The translations under genes were made by a program, and so were the position numbers. Below are positions 1 to 9,877 of a stretch of DNA of 64,000 nt, one piece after another. The notes under the pieces were generated by a model. The model saw only the letters and a program-made list of their open reading frames with translations. It was not told where the DNA came from and ran no database searches. The stretch is from Pseudomonas sp. SID14000 (GTDB lineage Bacteria; Pseudomonadota; Gammaproteobacteria; Pseudomonadales; Pseudomonadaceae): positions 248,001 to 312,000 of the forward strand of contig NZ_NFZQ01000005.1 of the NCBI RefSeq assembly GCF_002165135.1, read 5' to 3'. Within the stretch, counting starts at the first letter, position 1, and each line of letters begins with the position of its first letter.

Positions 1-1241
1 AGCAACTGGCGCCCGTGGGGCTGGCGCAGACCGGCTTCGGTGGCCAGGTCCAGCTCACGGGCGCCCGGGGTGCGGGCAAGGAAGGCATCGATCACTTCGG
101 TGTTCTCGGTCGGCAGGCTGGAGCAGGTGGCGTACAGCAGCATGCCCCCCACTTCCAGCGTCGGCCACAGGGCATCGAGCAGTTCGCCTTGCAACGTGGC
201 CAGGGCCGGGATGTCGTCGGCCTGACGGGTCAGTTTGATGTCCGGATGGCGGCGGATCACGCCGGTGGCCGAGCACGGTGCGTCGAGCAGGATGCGCTGG
301 AACGGCTTGCCGTCCCACCAGCTGGCGGTGTCGCGAGCATCGCAGGCGATCAGCTCGGCGTCCAGCTGCAGGCGGTCGAGGTTCTCGCGCACACGGGTCA
401 GGCGCTTGGCTTCGAGGTCGATGGCCACCACGTGGGCCAGGCCGGCTTCGGCTTCCAGCAGATGGCAGGTCTTGCCGCCCGGTGCACAGCAGGCGTCGAG
501 CACGCGCTGGCCGGGGGCCAGTTCCAGCAGGTCGGCGGACAGCTGCGCGGCTTCGTCCTGCACGCTTACCCAGCCTTCGGCAAAACCTGGCAGGCCGCGC
601 ACGTCGCAGGCTTCGGCCAGCACGATGCCGTCACGGCTGTACTGGCAGGCGCTGGCGGCAACGCCCGCCTCGGCCAGCAGTGCCAGGTAGGCGTCGCGGC
701 TGTGGTGGCGGCGGTTGACCCGCAAGATCATTGGCGGGTGGGCGTTGTTGGCGGCACAGATGGCCTCCCACTGCTCCGGCCAGAAGGCCTTGAGCGACTT
801 CTGCAGCCAGCGCGGGTGGGCGGTGCGCACCACCGGGTCGCGTTCCATGCCGGCCAGCAGTTCTTCGCCTTCGCGTTGGGCGCGGCGCAGCACGGCATTG
901 AGCAGGCCCTTGGCCCACGGTTTCTTCAGCTTGTCGGCGCAGCCGACGGTCTCGCCGATGGCGGCGTGGGCCGGGATACGGCTGTAAAACAGCTGGTACA
1001 GGCCGACCAGCAGCAGCGCCTGCACATCGGTATCGGCGGCCTTGAACGGCTTCTGCAGCAGCTGCGCGGCCAGCAGGTCGAGGCGTGGCTGCCAGCGCGC
1101 GGTGCCGAACGCCAGGTCCTGGGTCAGGCCGCGGTCGCGTTCATCGACCTTGTCCAGTTGCGCCGGCAGCGAGCTGTTCAGCGAGGCCTTGCCGCTGAGC
1201 ACAGCAGCAAGGGCACGGGCGGCGGCGAGGCGTGGGTTCAT
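1..1241 (-). CDS. rsmB: 16S rRNA (cytosine-967-C5)-methyltransferase RsmB, 3' end outside the window
   Basis: Methylates C967 of 16S rRNA using S-adenosylmethionine. The start ATG (1241-1239) overlaps the fmt stop codon as ATGA, so the two genes are translationally coupled. About 413 codons are visible; the family is usually about 430 residues, so only the extreme C-terminus is missing. The N-terminus is the NusB-like helical domain (begins [11 protein letters not shown]). The Rossmann domain carries the SAM loop [11 protein letters not shown], the motif LDAPCSATG with Cys323, and [13 protein letters not shown] with Cys373. These are the two cysteines expected of an m5C methyltransferase, close to C325 and C375 of the E. 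coli enzyme. It is the last visible gene of a def-fmt-rsmB run; trkA normally follows. The long antisense open frame over this gene is a GC-codon shadow. Confidence 0.95.
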   Translation of the reverse strand, partial: MNPRLAAARALAAVLSGKASLNSSLPAQLDKVDERDRGLTQDLAFGTARWQPRLDLLAAQLLQKPFKAADTDVQALLLVGLYQLFYSRIPAHAAIGETVGCADKLKKPWAKGLLNAVLRRAQREGEELLAGMERDPVVRTAHPRWLQKSLKAFWPEQWEAICAANNAHPPMILRVNRRHHSRDAYLALLAEAGVAASACQYSRDGIVLAEACDVRGLPGFAEGWVSVQDEAAQLSADLLELAPGQRVLDACCAPGGKTCHLLEAEAGLAHVVAIDLEAKRLTRVRENLDRLQLDAELIACDARDTASWWDGKPFQRILLDAPCSATGVIRRHPDIKLTRQADDIPALATLQGELLDALWPTLEVGGMLLYATCSSLPTENTEVIDAFLARTPGARELDLATEAGLRQPHGRQL

Positions 1242-2170
1242 TGGCCCAGTACCTTGCCGCTGGCGAATTTCTCACGGCGGCTGTTGAACAGGTCGCTGAA
1301 GTTCAGCGCCTTGCCGCCGGGCAGTTGCAGGCGGGTCAGGCTCAGCGACTGATCACCGCAGGCGACCACCAGGCCGTCCTTGCTGGCGGAGAGGATCTCG
1401 CCGGGGGTGCCTGTCGCTGTGGACACGTTGGCGGCCAGCACTTTCACGCTTTCGCCATCGAGGGTGCTGTGGCACACCGGCCACGGGTTGAAGGCACGGA
1501 TCAAGCGCTCCAGCTCGGCGGCCGGGCGGCTCCAGTCGATACGCGCTTCGTCTTTGTTCAGCTTGTGCGCATAGGTGGCCAGGGTATCGTCTTGCACTTC
1601 ACCGTGCAGCGAACCGTCGGCCAGGCCGGCGATGGCCTGGACTACAGCCGGCGGGCCCATTTGTGCGAGGCGGTCGTGCAGGCTGCCGCCGGTGTCTTCG
1701 GCGCTGATTGGGGTGGCTACCTTGAGCAGCATCGGGCCGGTGTCCAGGCCTGCTTCCATGCGCATCACGGTCACACCGCTCTCGGCGTCGCCGGCTTCCA
1801 CGGCACGCTGGATCGGTGCGGCACCGCGCCAGCGTGGCAGCAGGGAGGCGTGGCTGTTGATACAGCCCAGGCGCGGGATATCCAGCACCACCTGCGGCAG
1901 GATCAGGCCATAAGCGACCACCACCATCAGGTCCGGCTGCAGCGCGGCCAGTTCGGCCTGGGCTTCGGCGTTGCGCAGGGTCGGCGGCTGGAATACCGGG
2001 ATGTCATGGGCCACAGCCAGTTGCTTGACCGGGCTCGGCATAAGCTTCTGACCACGGCCGGCGGGGCGGTCGGGCTGGGTGTAGACGGCCACGATCTCGT
2101 ACGGGCTGTCGAGCAGGGCCTTGAGGTGTTCGGCGGCAAACTCTGGAGTGCCTGCAAAGACGATGCGCAT
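1238..2170 (-). CDS. fmt: Methionyl-tRNA formyltransferase
   Basis: Transfers a formyl group from 10-formyltetrahydrofolate to Met-tRNA(fMet), making the initiator tRNA. It is 310 residues, the usual length. The N-terminus has the Rossmann start [12 protein letters not shown]. The catalytic region shows [12 protein letters not shown] (Asn and His of the HxSLLPxxRG signature) and the downstream GLDTGPML with the catalytic Asp. The C-terminal part is the OB-like tRNA-binding domain. It lies downstream of def and overlaps rsmB by 4 bp. The physiology is coherent: Fmt adds the formyl group that Def removes. A hairpin with a T-rich tail lies in the def-fmt gap, so fmt-rsmB may be partly uncoupled from def. 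Confidence 0.97.
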   Translation of the reverse strand: MRIVFAGTPEFAAEHLKALLDSPYEIVAVYTQPDRPAGRGQKLMPSPVKQLAVAHDIPVFQPPTLRNAEAQAELAALQPDLMVVVAYGLILPQVVLDIPRLGCINSHASLLPRWRGAAPIQRAVEAGDAESGVTVMRMEAGLDTGPMLLKVATPISAEDTGGSLHDRLAQMGPPAVVQAIAGLADGSLHGEVQDDTLATYAHKLNKDEARIDWSRPAAELERLIRAFNPWPVCHSTLDGESVKVLAANVSTATGTPGEILSASKDGLVVACGDQSLSLTRLQLPGGKALNFSDLFNSRREKFASGKVLGQ

Positions 2171-2184
2171 GGAGTTCTCGCTTC

Positions 2185-2216
2185 AAAAAAGAAAAAGGCT
2201 TGCCGGAGCAAGCCTT
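2185..2216 (-). terminator. Rho-independent terminator or attenuator between def and fmt
   Basis: On the minus strand a 9-bp perfect stem (AAGGCTTGC / GCAAGCCTT, plus positions 2195-2203 and 2208-2216) with a 4-nt loop is followed by a T-rich tract (TTTCTTTTTTG). It follows the def stop directly and ends about 15 nt before the fmt ATG, so it may terminate or attenuate def read-through into fmt. Confidence 0.75.
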
Positions 2217-2229
2217 CTGGAAGGTGGGA

Positions 2230-2736
2230 TCAGGCTTGCTGGCGGTGCTGCTTTTCCAGCTTCTTCTTGATCCGGTCGCGCTTGAGCTGCGACAGGTAGT
2301 CGACGAACAGCTTGCCGTTGAGGTGATCGAATTCGTGCTGCACGCACACCGCCAGCAGGCCTTCGCATTCCAGCTCGTACGGCTTGCCGTCGCGGTCCTG
2401 GGCCTTGACCCGTACACGCAGCGGGCGGTCGACGTTCTCGTAGAAGCCAGGGACCGACAGGCAGCCTTCCTGGTACTGGCCCATATCGTGGGTCAGCTCT
2501 TCGACCGTGGGGTTGATGAAGACGCGCGGCTCGCTGCGGTCCTCACTGAGGTCCATGACCACGACCTGCTTGTGCACGTTGACCTGGGTGGCCGCCAGGC
2601 CGATGCCAGGGGCTTCGTACATGGTTTCAAACATGTCGTCGATCAGCTGACGCAGGGCGTCGTCGAACTCCGTCACCGGTTTGGCGATGGTGCGCAGGCG
2701 CGGGTCCGGGAATTCGAGAATGTTCAAGATGGCCAT
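2230..2736 (-). CDS. def: Peptide deformylase
   Basis: Metallohydrolase that removes the N-formyl group from nascent proteins. It is 168 residues, typical for a type 1B bacterial PDF. All three family motifs are present: GIGLAATQ (residues 44-51), EGCLSVPG with metal ligand Cys92, and HEFDH with ligands His134 and His138 and catalytic Glu135. The lysine- and glutamine-rich C-terminus ([11 protein letters not shown]) is normal. The ATG at 2736 begins [14 protein letters not shown], the standard family start. It is first in the def-fmt-rsmB direction and divergent from dprA across 207 bp. Confidence 0.97.
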   Translation of the reverse strand: MAILNILEFPDPRLRTIAKPVTEFDDALRQLIDDMFETMYEAPGIGLAATQVNVHKQVVVMDLSEDRSEPRVFINPTVEELTHDMGQYQEGCLSVPGFYENVDRPLRVRVKAQDRDGKPYELECEGLLAVCVQHEFDHLNGKLFVDYLSQLKRDRIKKKLEKQHRQQA

Positions 2737-2943
2737 AAGGTCAGGCAGTCACTGTGCGTTCGGTTGAAAACTGAGCACACATAATAAAGGGAAACGGGGA
2801 TTTCAGCACCTGGCAAAGCTCGGCTAGGGTTTCCAAGGGCTGCTTATAGCCCATTCGATGGACAGGTTGTCAAAGCGTTATCAACAAAGTTATCCACAGC
2901 TTGAGCCACGTCGATGGCCCCATTTCGATCAAGGATGATCCAT
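2737..2943. other. def/dprA divergent intergenic region with DnaA-box-like sites
   Basis: This 207-bp gap must hold the divergent promoters of def and dprA. It contains a perfect DnaA box TTATCCACA (2890-2898) preceded by a one-mismatch copy TTATCAACA (2878-2886) in the same orientation. No coding region is credible here. In P. aeruginosa, as I recall, a LysM-domain gene lies between def and dprA; it is absent here. Confidence 0.6.
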
Positions 2944-4041
2944 ATGCAGACCTACCATTCGTCGCCTCTTCCGCCTGCCGAACTGGAGGCGCGATTACGC
3001 CTGCACCGGCTGCCGGAAACAGGATTGCGTCGCTTTAACACCTTGCTGGAGGCCTTTGGCAGTGCCTCGTCGGCACTGTGCGCACCGGCCGGTGCCTGGC
3101 GCGCATTGGGCATACCACAGGCCACCATCGATGCTCGGCGTAGTGCCGAAGTACGTGAAGGTGCACTGGCCGCAATGGCCTGGTTAGAGCGCCCGGGCCA
3201 GCATTTACTGATGTGGGACGGCCCTGGCTACCCGCCACTATTGGCGGAAGTCGACGATGCCCCGCCGCTGCTTTTCGTCGCTGGCGACCCGGCCTTGCTC
3301 GAGCGCCCACAGTTGGCAATTGTGGGCAGCAGACGTGCTTCACCCCCGGCGCTCGACACCGCTGCAGCATTTTCCCGTTACCTGGCGCAGGCAGGTTTCA
3401 CCATTACCAGCGGCTTGGCCGTGGGCATCGACGGTGCCGCTCATCGGGCCGCATTGCAGGCAGGTGGAGGCACGATTGGCGTGCTCGGTACGGGGTTGCA
3501 AAAACTTTATCCACAGCGCCACAAGTCGCTTGCGCAAGCGATGATCGACAACGGTAGCGTGCTGGTTTCCGAGTACCCGCTGGATGCCGGGCCGCTGCCC
3601 GGCAACTTCCCGCGACGCAATCGCATCATCAGTGGGCTGTCGCTGGGCGTGCTGGTGGTCGAGGCCAGCCTGGCCAGTGGTTCGCTGATCACCGCACGCC
3701 TGGCCGCCGAGCAAGGCCGCGAGGTGTATGCCATACCGGGCTCCATTCATCACCCCGGGGCCAAGGGCTGCCACCAGTTGATCCGTGACGGCGCGCTGCT
3801 TGTGGAGAGCGTGGAGCAGATATTGGAAAGCCTGCAGGGCTGGCAGAACCTGCCGCCCGCGGTTGTGGATAAATTCGACCATCCCCTGCTAGCACTGCTG
3901 CATGCCGCGCCGCAAACCACCGAAAGCCTGGCCCACTGCAGCGAGCAGCCGCTGGCCGATGTGCTGGCGCAGCTGACCGAGCTTGAGCTGGAAGGCCGGG
4001 TCAGCAATGAAGCAGGGCGTTGGTTTGCCCGCGCGGGCTAA
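2944..4041 (+). CDS. dprA: DNA-processing protein DprA (Smf)
   Basis: Binds incoming single-stranded DNA and loads RecA during transformation; it is conserved even where competence is unproven. I chose the ATG at 2944 (MQTYHSSPL) because AAGG at 2931-2934 sits at the right distance; the upstream in-frame ATGs at 2914 and 2935 lack a usable site. This gives 365 residues. Domains are an N-terminal helical segment, a Rossmann-like core (IVGSRRAS, SGLAVGIDGAAH, GVLGTGL, and ISGLSLGVLVVEA followed by SGSLITARLA) and a C-terminal winged helix. It is followed after 42 bp by tsaC, the usual neighbour. Two perfect DnaA boxes (3507 and 3864) lie inside the gene. Confidence 0.95.
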   Translation: MQTYHSSPLPPAELEARLRLHRLPETGLRRFNTLLEAFGSASSALCAPAGAWRALGIPQATIDARRSAEVREGALAAMAWLERPGQHLLMWDGPGYPPLLAEVDDAPPLLFVAGDPALLERPQLAIVGSRRASPPALDTAAAFSRYLAQAGFTITSGLAVGIDGAAHRAALQAGGGTIGVLGTGLQKLYPQRHKSLAQAMIDNGSVLVSEYPLDAGPLPGNFPRRNRIISGLSLGVLVVEASLASGSLITARLAAEQGREVYAIPGSIHHPGAKGCHQLIRDGALLVESVEQILESLQGWQNLPPAVVDKFDHPLLALLHAAPQTTESLAHCSEQPLADVLAQLTELELEGRVSNEAGRWFARAG

Positions 4042-4083
4042 GTACACTGCTCACAAGCAAGGTATATAGGCGGAGTAACAGAA

Positions 4084-4641
4084 ATGGTGAGCAGTTTTCG
4101 TGTGCAACAAGCCGCACGTGAGATCCGGGCGGGCGCAGTGATTGCCTACCCGACGGAAGCGGTCTGGGGCCTGGGCTGCGACCCGTGGAACGAGGACGCG
4201 GTGTATCGCCTGCTGGCGCTGAAGTCACGGCCGGTGGATAAAGGCCTGATCCTGGTTGCCGACAACATCCGCCAATTCGACTTCTTGTTCGAGGACTTCC
4301 CCGAAGACTGGATCGATCGCATGGGCAGCACCTGGCCGGGGCCGAACACCTGGCTGGTGCCGCATCAGGACCTGTTGCCCGAGTGGGTGACCGGGGAGCA
4401 TGACACCGTGGCGCTGCGGGTCAGCGACCACCCGGTGGTGCGTGAGTTGTGTGCGTTGGTGGGGCCATTGATTTCCACCTCGTGCAATCCGGGCGGGCGC
4501 CCGGCGGCGAAGACCCGGTTGCGGGTGGAGCAGTATTTCCATGGCCAGTTGGACCTTGTGTTGGGCGGGGCGCTGGGTGGGAGGAAGAACCCGAGTGTGA
4601 TTCGCAACCTGGCCACTGGCGAAGTCGTTCGTCCAGGCTGA
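4084..4641 (+). CDS. tsaC: L-threonylcarbamoyladenylate synthase, short TsaC/YrdC type
   Basis: Makes threonylcarbamoyl-AMP from threonine, bicarbonate and ATP, the first step of t6A37 tRNA modification. It is 185 residues, the short single-domain form without the Sua5 extension. Visible family features are the start [21 protein letters not shown], the KSRP motif, the segment [11 protein letters not shown], and the STSCNPGG nucleotide-binding loop. The AGGCGGAGTAACAG sequence upstream of the ATG supplies the ribosome-binding site. It is co-oriented with dprA and probably co-transcribed. The 3' side is a long repeat-filled gap before the convergent quinone reductase gene. Confidence 0.95.
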   Translation: MVSSFRVQQAAREIRAGAVIAYPTEAVWGLGCDPWNEDAVYRLLALKSRPVDKGLILVADNIRQFDFLFEDFPEDWIDRMGSTWPGPNTWLVPHQDLLPEWVTGEHDTVALRVSDHPVVRELCALVGPLISTSCNPGGRPAAKTRLRVEQYFHGQLDLVLGGALGGRKNPSVIRNLATGEVVRPG

Positions 4642-4670
4642 TACATATCCACAGGCCTGGCCGCGACCTC

Positions 4671-4758
4671 CTGTGGGAGCGGGCGAGCCCGCGAAGAATC
4701 CAGCGCGGTGCCTGGCACGGGCTGCGCCCGTGTTCGCGGGCATGCCCGCTCCCACAGG
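4671..4758. repeat. Inverted pair of REP elements
   Basis: The left copy (4671-4696, CTGTGGGAGCGGGCGAGCCC then GCGAAG) and the right copy (4733-4758) are inverted around a 36-nt spacer that itself contains GCACGGGCTGCGCCCGTG. It sits just after tsaC, upstream of the larger palindromic element. Confidence 0.9.
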
Positions 4759-4824
4759 TCAGGGCCAGGTCCCCCGCAGATTGTTGTGATTTTTTCTCGG
4801 ATGGCTGGCGGGCGATCGTGTGAG

Positions 4825-5156
4825 GGCTGACAGGTGCTCGTCGTGAGGGTTTCAGCGCCTGTGAGATCGAGCGCCGCCCGCGCGGCGCTTCGCGGGGCAA
4901 GCCCGCTCCCACATTTGTTGCAACGTGCCGAACCTGTGAGGCCATGGTTGCCTGCCTTGGTGCTTGGCTTGAGGCAGGCGGGGCGGCATCAATGCCCACC
5001 TCGAAATCCAGCCATGCCAACAAAGCTGACAACCATGGCCTCACAGGCATGGCCACGTTGCAACAAATGTGGGAGCGGGCTTGCCCCGCGAAGCGCCGCG
5101 CGGGCGGCGCTCGATCTCACAGGCGCAGGGAACCTCAAGACAGGCACCTGTCAGCC
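4825..5156. repeat. Large palindromic intergenic element, copy 1 (about 332 bp)
   Basis: Two arms of about 126 bp (4825-4950 and 5030-5156) are inverted around a 79-nt centre. A 73-bp core is perfectly complementary (4855-4927 with 5054-5126). It includes a GCGCCGCCCGCGCGGCGC motif and a REP-like segment (GCTTCGCGGGGCAAGCCCGC). The ends are inverted GGCTGACAGGTG / CACCTGTCAGCC. No transposase or plausible ORF is inside. A related element lies at 50950-51274. With the REP pair at 4671-4758 it accounts for the whole 535-bp gap between tsaC and qor. Confidence 0.85.
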
Positions 5157-5176
5157 TTAACACGGTCCTCTGCCAA

Positions 5177-6154
5177 TCAAGGCAACAATACAGTCGACCC
5201 CACTGTCCTGCGCGCCGACAGCTCTGCCTGCGCCTTGGCCGCCTCGCTCAGCGGATACCGCTGCTGGATATCCACAACCAGCTTGCCGCTACCAATCATC
5301 GCAAACAGGTCATCCGCCATGGCCTGGGTATTCTCGGCATTGTTGGCATAGCTCGCCAACGTCGGCCGGGTCACATACAACGAGCCCTTCTGCGCCAGAG
5401 TTCCCAGGTTCACCCCGCTCACCGCACCCGAGGCATTGCCGAAGCTCACCATCAACCCGCGCGGCTGCAGGCAGTCCAGCGAGGTCAACCAGGTATCGGC
5501 ACCCACACCGTCATACACCACCGGGCATTTCTTGCCGTCGGTCAGCTCCAGCACCCGCTTGGCCACGTCCTCACGGCTGTAGTCGATGGTCGCCCACGCC
5601 CCCAGCGCCTTGGCCCGCTCGGCCTTCTCCGCAGAGCTCACGGTCCCGATCAGCTTGGCGCCCAAGGCCTTGGCCCACTGGCACGCCAACGAACCCACGC
5701 CGCCAGCTGCTGCGTGGAACAGGATCACGTCACCCGCCTTCACCTCATAGGTCTGCTTCAGCAGGTACTGTACGGTCAAACCCTTGAGCATCACCGCCGC
5801 CGCCTGTTCGAAGCTAATGTTGTCGGGCAACTTCACCAGGTTGGCTTCCGGCAACGTATGCACCTCGCTATACGCGCCCAACGGGCCGCCGGCATGGGCC
5901 ACGCGGTCACCCACCTTCAGGCGGGTCACGCCCTCGCCCACGGCCTCGACCACGCCCGCCGCTTCAGTACCTAGGCCCGAAGGCAAGGACGGCGGCGCAT
6001 ACAGCCCGCTGCGGAAGTAGGTATCGATAAAGTTCAGGCCGATCGCATGGTTACGCACACGTACCTGCTGTGGCCCGGGTGGGGCTGGTTCGAATTCCAC
6101 AAACTGCAGCACTTCCGGGCCGCCATGCTGGCTGAACTGGATACGCTTGGCCAT
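5177..6154 (-). CDS. qor: NADPH:quinone oxidoreductase, zinc-independent MDR family
   Basis: Medium-chain dehydrogenase/reductase that reduces quinones with NADPH. The ATG at 6154 (MAKRIQFSQHGGPEVLQ) has AGGAGTG upstream; the longer in-frame start at 6220 has none. It is 325 residues, the normal length for E. coli-type Qor. Features are an N-terminal GroES-like domain (NFIDTYFRSGLY), the nucleotide-binding segment HAAAGGVGSLACQWAKALGA, and no zinc-ligand cysteines. It is convergent with tsaC and divergent from hemF. The substrate is inferred from family membership. Confidence 0.9.
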   Translation of the reverse strand: MAKRIQFSQHGGPEVLQFVEFEPAPPGPQQVRVRNHAIGLNFIDTYFRSGLYAPPSLPSGLGTEAAGVVEAVGEGVTRLKVGDRVAHAGGPLGAYSEVHTLPEANLVKLPDNISFEQAAAVMLKGLTVQYLLKQTYEVKAGDVILFHAAAGGVGSLACQWAKALGAKLIGTVSSAEKAERAKALGAWATIDYSREDVAKRVLELTDGKKCPVVYDGVGADTWLTSLDCLQPRGLMVSFGNASGAVSGVNLGTLAQKGSLYVTRPTLASYANNAENTQAMADDLFAMIGSGKLVVDIQQRYPLSEAAKAQAELSARRTVGSTVLLP

Positions 6155-6206
6155 CTCGCACTCCTGTCGTCGTGATCGGGAAAGGCCTTCTATCGGACGC
6201 CTTTGC

Positions 6207-7200
<994 letters not shown>

Positions 7201-7225
7201 GCCTGTGGATAACCTAGGAGCCGTC

Positions 7226-8050
7226 ATGGACCAGTACGTCGTTTTTGGTAACCCCATCGGCCACAGCAAGTCGCCGCTGATCCATCGCCTGTTCGCCGAA
7301 CAGACCGGTCAGGACCTGGAGTACGCCACGCTGCTGGCGCCGCTGGACGAGTTCAGCGACTGCGCACGCGGCTTCTTCAAGCAGGGCAGCGGTGCCAACG
7401 TCACCGTGCCATTCAAGGAAGAGGCCTACCGCCTGTGCGACAGCCTGACCCCGCGTGCCCGGCGCGCTGGCGCGGTGAATACGCTGAGCAAGCTGGCCGA
7501 TGGCACTCTGCAGGGCGATAACACCGATGGCGCTGGCCTGGTGCGCGACCTCACGGTGAATGCCGGGGTCGAACTGGCGGGCAAACGCATTCTGATCCTG
7601 GGTGCCGGTGGTGCGGTGCGTGGCGTGCTAGAGCCGATCCTGGCGCACAAGCCGCAGTCGCTGGTGATTGCCAACCGTACCGTGGAAAAGGCCGAGCAGT
7701 TGGCGCGTGAGTTCGATGAACTGGGGCCGGTGGTAGCCAGCGGGTTTGCCTGGTTGCAGGAGCCGGTGGATGTAATCATCAATGCCACTTCGGCGAGCCT
7801 GGCCGGTGAGTTGCCGCCGATTGCCGACAGCCTGGTCGAGGCGGGGCGCACGGTTTGCTACGACATGATGTATGGCAAGGAGCCGACGCCGTTTTGCCAG
7901 TGGGCCGAGAAGCTGGGGGCGGCCAAGGTGCTGGATGGTCTGGGGATGCTGGCTGAGCAGGCGGCTGAAGCCTTCTTTATCTGGCGTGGGGTACGGCCGG
8001 ATACGGCGCCGGTTTTGGCAGAGTTGCGCCGGCAGCTGGCTCGCGGCTGA
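7226..8050 (+). CDS. aroE: Shikimate dehydrogenase (NADP+)
   Basis: Reduces 3-dehydroshikimate to shikimate in aromatic amino-acid synthesis. The ATG at 7226 ([17 protein letters not shown]) has TAGGAG directly upstream; the in-frame ATG at 7205 does not. It is 274 residues. The substrate site [13 protein letters not shown], the catalytic segment NVTVPFKE with its Lys, NTDGAG, and the NADP-binding GAGGAVRG are all present. It follows hemF, as in other pseudomonads. A perfect DnaA box (7204-7212) lies in the hemF-aroE gap. A REP-like inverted pair follows the stop. Confidence 0.97.
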   Translation: MDQYVVFGNPIGHSKSPLIHRLFAEQTGQDLEYATLLAPLDEFSDCARGFFKQGSGANVTVPFKEEAYRLCDSLTPRARRAGAVNTLSKLADGTLQGDNTDGAGLVRDLTVNAGVELAGKRILILGAGGAVRGVLEPILAHKPQSLVIANRTVEKAEQLAREFDELGPVVASGFAWLQEPVDVIINATSASLAGELPPIADSLVEAGRTVCYDMMYGKEPTPFCQWAEKLGAAKVLDGLGMLAEQAAEAFFIWRGVRPDTAPVLAELRRQLARG

Positions 8051-8057
8051 GATTGTC

Positions 8058-8167
8058 GGGGCCGCTTTGCGGCCCTTTCGCGACACAAGGCCGCTCCCAC
8101 ATTGGATCGGCGTACACCATACCCTTGTGGGAGCGGCCTTGTGTCGCGATGGGCTGCAAAGCAGCCC
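8058..8167. repeat. Inverted repeat pair, 'CGACACAAGGCCGCTCC' REP variant
   Basis: The left copy (8058-8100) and right copy (8126-8167) are inverted. Each combines a REP-like half (GTGGGAGCGGCCTTGTGTCG) with a GGGCTGC...GCAGCCC or GGGGCCGC-type hairpin. It lies between the convergent genes aroE and sulP. The same compound repeat recurs at 46966-47070. Confidence 0.85.
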
Positions 8168-8181
8168 CAGGATCTCAGCCA

Positions 8182-9747
8182 TCACTCCTCAAACCGGATC
8201 GGGCACAACTCCACCCCTTCCAGCTTCTGCAATTCCTCGATCACCTGCGGCCTGGCCCGGTGCAGGGTCAGACTCCCCCCCGCCCGCCGCAACCGCCGCG
8301 CCTCGCGGTGCAACATATCCACACCCGAGTAATCGATGAAGTTCACCTGTCGCGCATCGATCACCACATGTGGCCCCTGACAGCGCTGCAAGCGCACTTG
8401 CAAGTAATGCGCAGCGCCAAAAAAGATCGACCCGCCCACCCGCAGCACATCGGCCTCCCCTTCCCGGCTCTGCTGCACCCGTGGCCGTGAGGTGCGCTTC
8501 AGATAGAAGAACAGCGACGCCAGCACGCCGGCATAGATTGCCGTTTGCAGCTCCAGCAACAAGGTCGCCGCCGCTGTCAGCGCCATCACCAGGAACTCCG
8601 AGCGGCTGACCCGGAACAGCGCACGAATCCCCCGGTGGTCCACCAACCCCCAGCAGATCAGCAGGATGCTGCCGGCCATGGCCGGGATCGGCAGGTGAGC
8701 GATCAGCCCGGCCCCAGCAACCGTGAACACCGCCACCCACAGCGCCGAGAAAACCCCGGCCATGGGCGAGCGAGCGCCGGCGTCGTAGCTCAGCCCGGAG
8801 CGGGTGAAGGAGCCGGAAGACAGGTACCCCGAGAAAAACGCCCCGACGATGTTAGAAAGCCCCTGTGCACGTATTTCCTGGTCAGCGTCGATCAATTGCT
8901 CCGAACGTGCCGACAACGAGCGGGCGATCGACAGGCTGGTGACTAGCCCGAGCATGCCCACCGCCACGGCGCTGGGCAGCAGGCGCAGGATCAGTTCCAC
9001 ATCCAGCAAGGGTAGCGGGCTGAAGGGTGGCAGCTGACCGGTGAACGCCGGTACGCGCGGTACATGGCCAAAGAAGCCGGGCAGCAGCCAGGCCAGCAGG
9101 CTGACCAAGATCAGGCTTATCAACAGGTTCGGCCAGCGTGGGCGCCAGAATTTGAAGGCCACGCCGAGCACCACGGTGGCCAGGCCCAAAATCAAGGAAG
9201 GCAGGTCGACCTCGCCGGCATGGCTGGCCAGGTCCTGCACGGTCTTGAATGCCGTGGCCTGGCTGGGCAGGTCCATGCCCAGCAGGTTGGGCAACTGGCC
9301 CAGGGCAATGACGACAGCGGCGCCCAGGGTGAAGCCGAGCACCACGGAATGGGAGACGAAATTGACCAATGCACCAAAGCGCAAAAGTCCCAGCAGCAAC
9401 TGGAAGATGCCGGCGAGAAAAGTCAGCAGCAGCACCAGGGTGGCATAGTCGCCGCTGCCGGCCACGGCCAGCGGGCTGATGCTGGCATAGAGGACGATGG
9501 AGATGGCGGCGGTCGGGCCGCAGATCAGGTGCCAGGACGAGCCCCACAGGCAGGCGATCAATACTGGCACGATGGCGGCGTACAGGCCGTATTCGGCGGG
9601 CAGGCCGGTGATCAGTGCGTAGGCGATGGATTGCGGCAGGGCGAGGATTGCACCGCTCAGGCCCACCAGCAAGTCCTGGCGCAGGCTGCGACCCGATTGA
9701 CGGGGGAGCCAGGTGAGGAAGGGCAGCAGGTGAGTAAGGCGATGCAT
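8182..9747 (-). CDS. SulP-family anion permease with STAS domain (next to choline-sulfate genes)
   Basis: Inner-membrane secondary transporter of the SLC26/SulP family, 521 residues. The membrane part runs from about residue 20 to 400 with many hydrophobic helices and the family segment GLPAEYGLYAAIVPVLIACLWGSS. The cytoplasmic C-terminus is a STAS domain (VVIDARQVNFIDYSGVDMLH). SulP proteins carry sulfate, bicarbonate or related anions. Its place beside choX and betC, on the same strand, suggests sulfate or choline-sulfate transport, but this is inferred from context. The gap to choX contains a REP pair, so co-transcription is not certain. A second, only distantly similar SulP lies at 30861. 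Confidence 0.85.
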   Translation of the reverse strand: MHRLTHLLPFLTWLPRQSGRSLRQDLLVGLSGAILALPQSIAYALITGLPAEYGLYAAIVPVLIACLWGSSWHLICGPTAAISIVLYASISPLAVAGSGDYATLVLLLTFLAGIFQLLLGLLRFGALVNFVSHSVVLGFTLGAAVVIALGQLPNLLGMDLPSQATAFKTVQDLASHAGEVDLPSLILGLATVVLGVAFKFWRPRWPNLLISLILVSLLAWLLPGFFGHVPRVPAFTGQLPPFSPLPLLDVELILRLLPSAVAVGMLGLVTSLSIARSLSARSEQLIDADQEIRAQGLSNIVGAFFSGYLSSGSFTRSGLSYDAGARSPMAGVFSALWVAVFTVAGAGLIAHLPIPAMAGSILLICWGLVDHRGIRALFRVSRSEFLVMALTAAATLLLELQTAIYAGVLASLFFYLKRTSRPRVQQSREGEADVLRVGGSIFFGAAHYLQVRLQRCQGPHVVIDARQVNFIDYSGVDMLHREARRLRRAGGSLTLHRARPQVIEELQKLEGVELCPIRFEE

Positions 9748-9780
9748 GGGTTATCCACAATCCTGAAATTGCACTGTCCC

Positions 9781-9855
9781 CTGTGGGAGCGGGTTTACCC
9801 GCGAATGCTGCAGTGAATCTACCGACGCATTCGCGGGTGAACCCGCTCCCACAGG
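9781..9855. repeat. Inverted REP pair
   Basis: REP copies at 9781-9807 and 9828-9855 (CTGTGGGAGCGGGTTTACCC and its inverse) lie in the gap between choX and sulP, which are in tandem. A perfect DnaA box (9751-9759) sits beside them at the 5' end of sulP. Confidence 0.9.
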
Positions 9856-9877
9856 GATAGAGGTTTTGCTTGTGAGG

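Noticed and set aside
15..1352. A 445-codon plus-strand open frame over rsmB
   Set aside because: The minus strand encodes RsmB with both catalytic cysteines and the SAM motif; the plus frame is a composition artefact.
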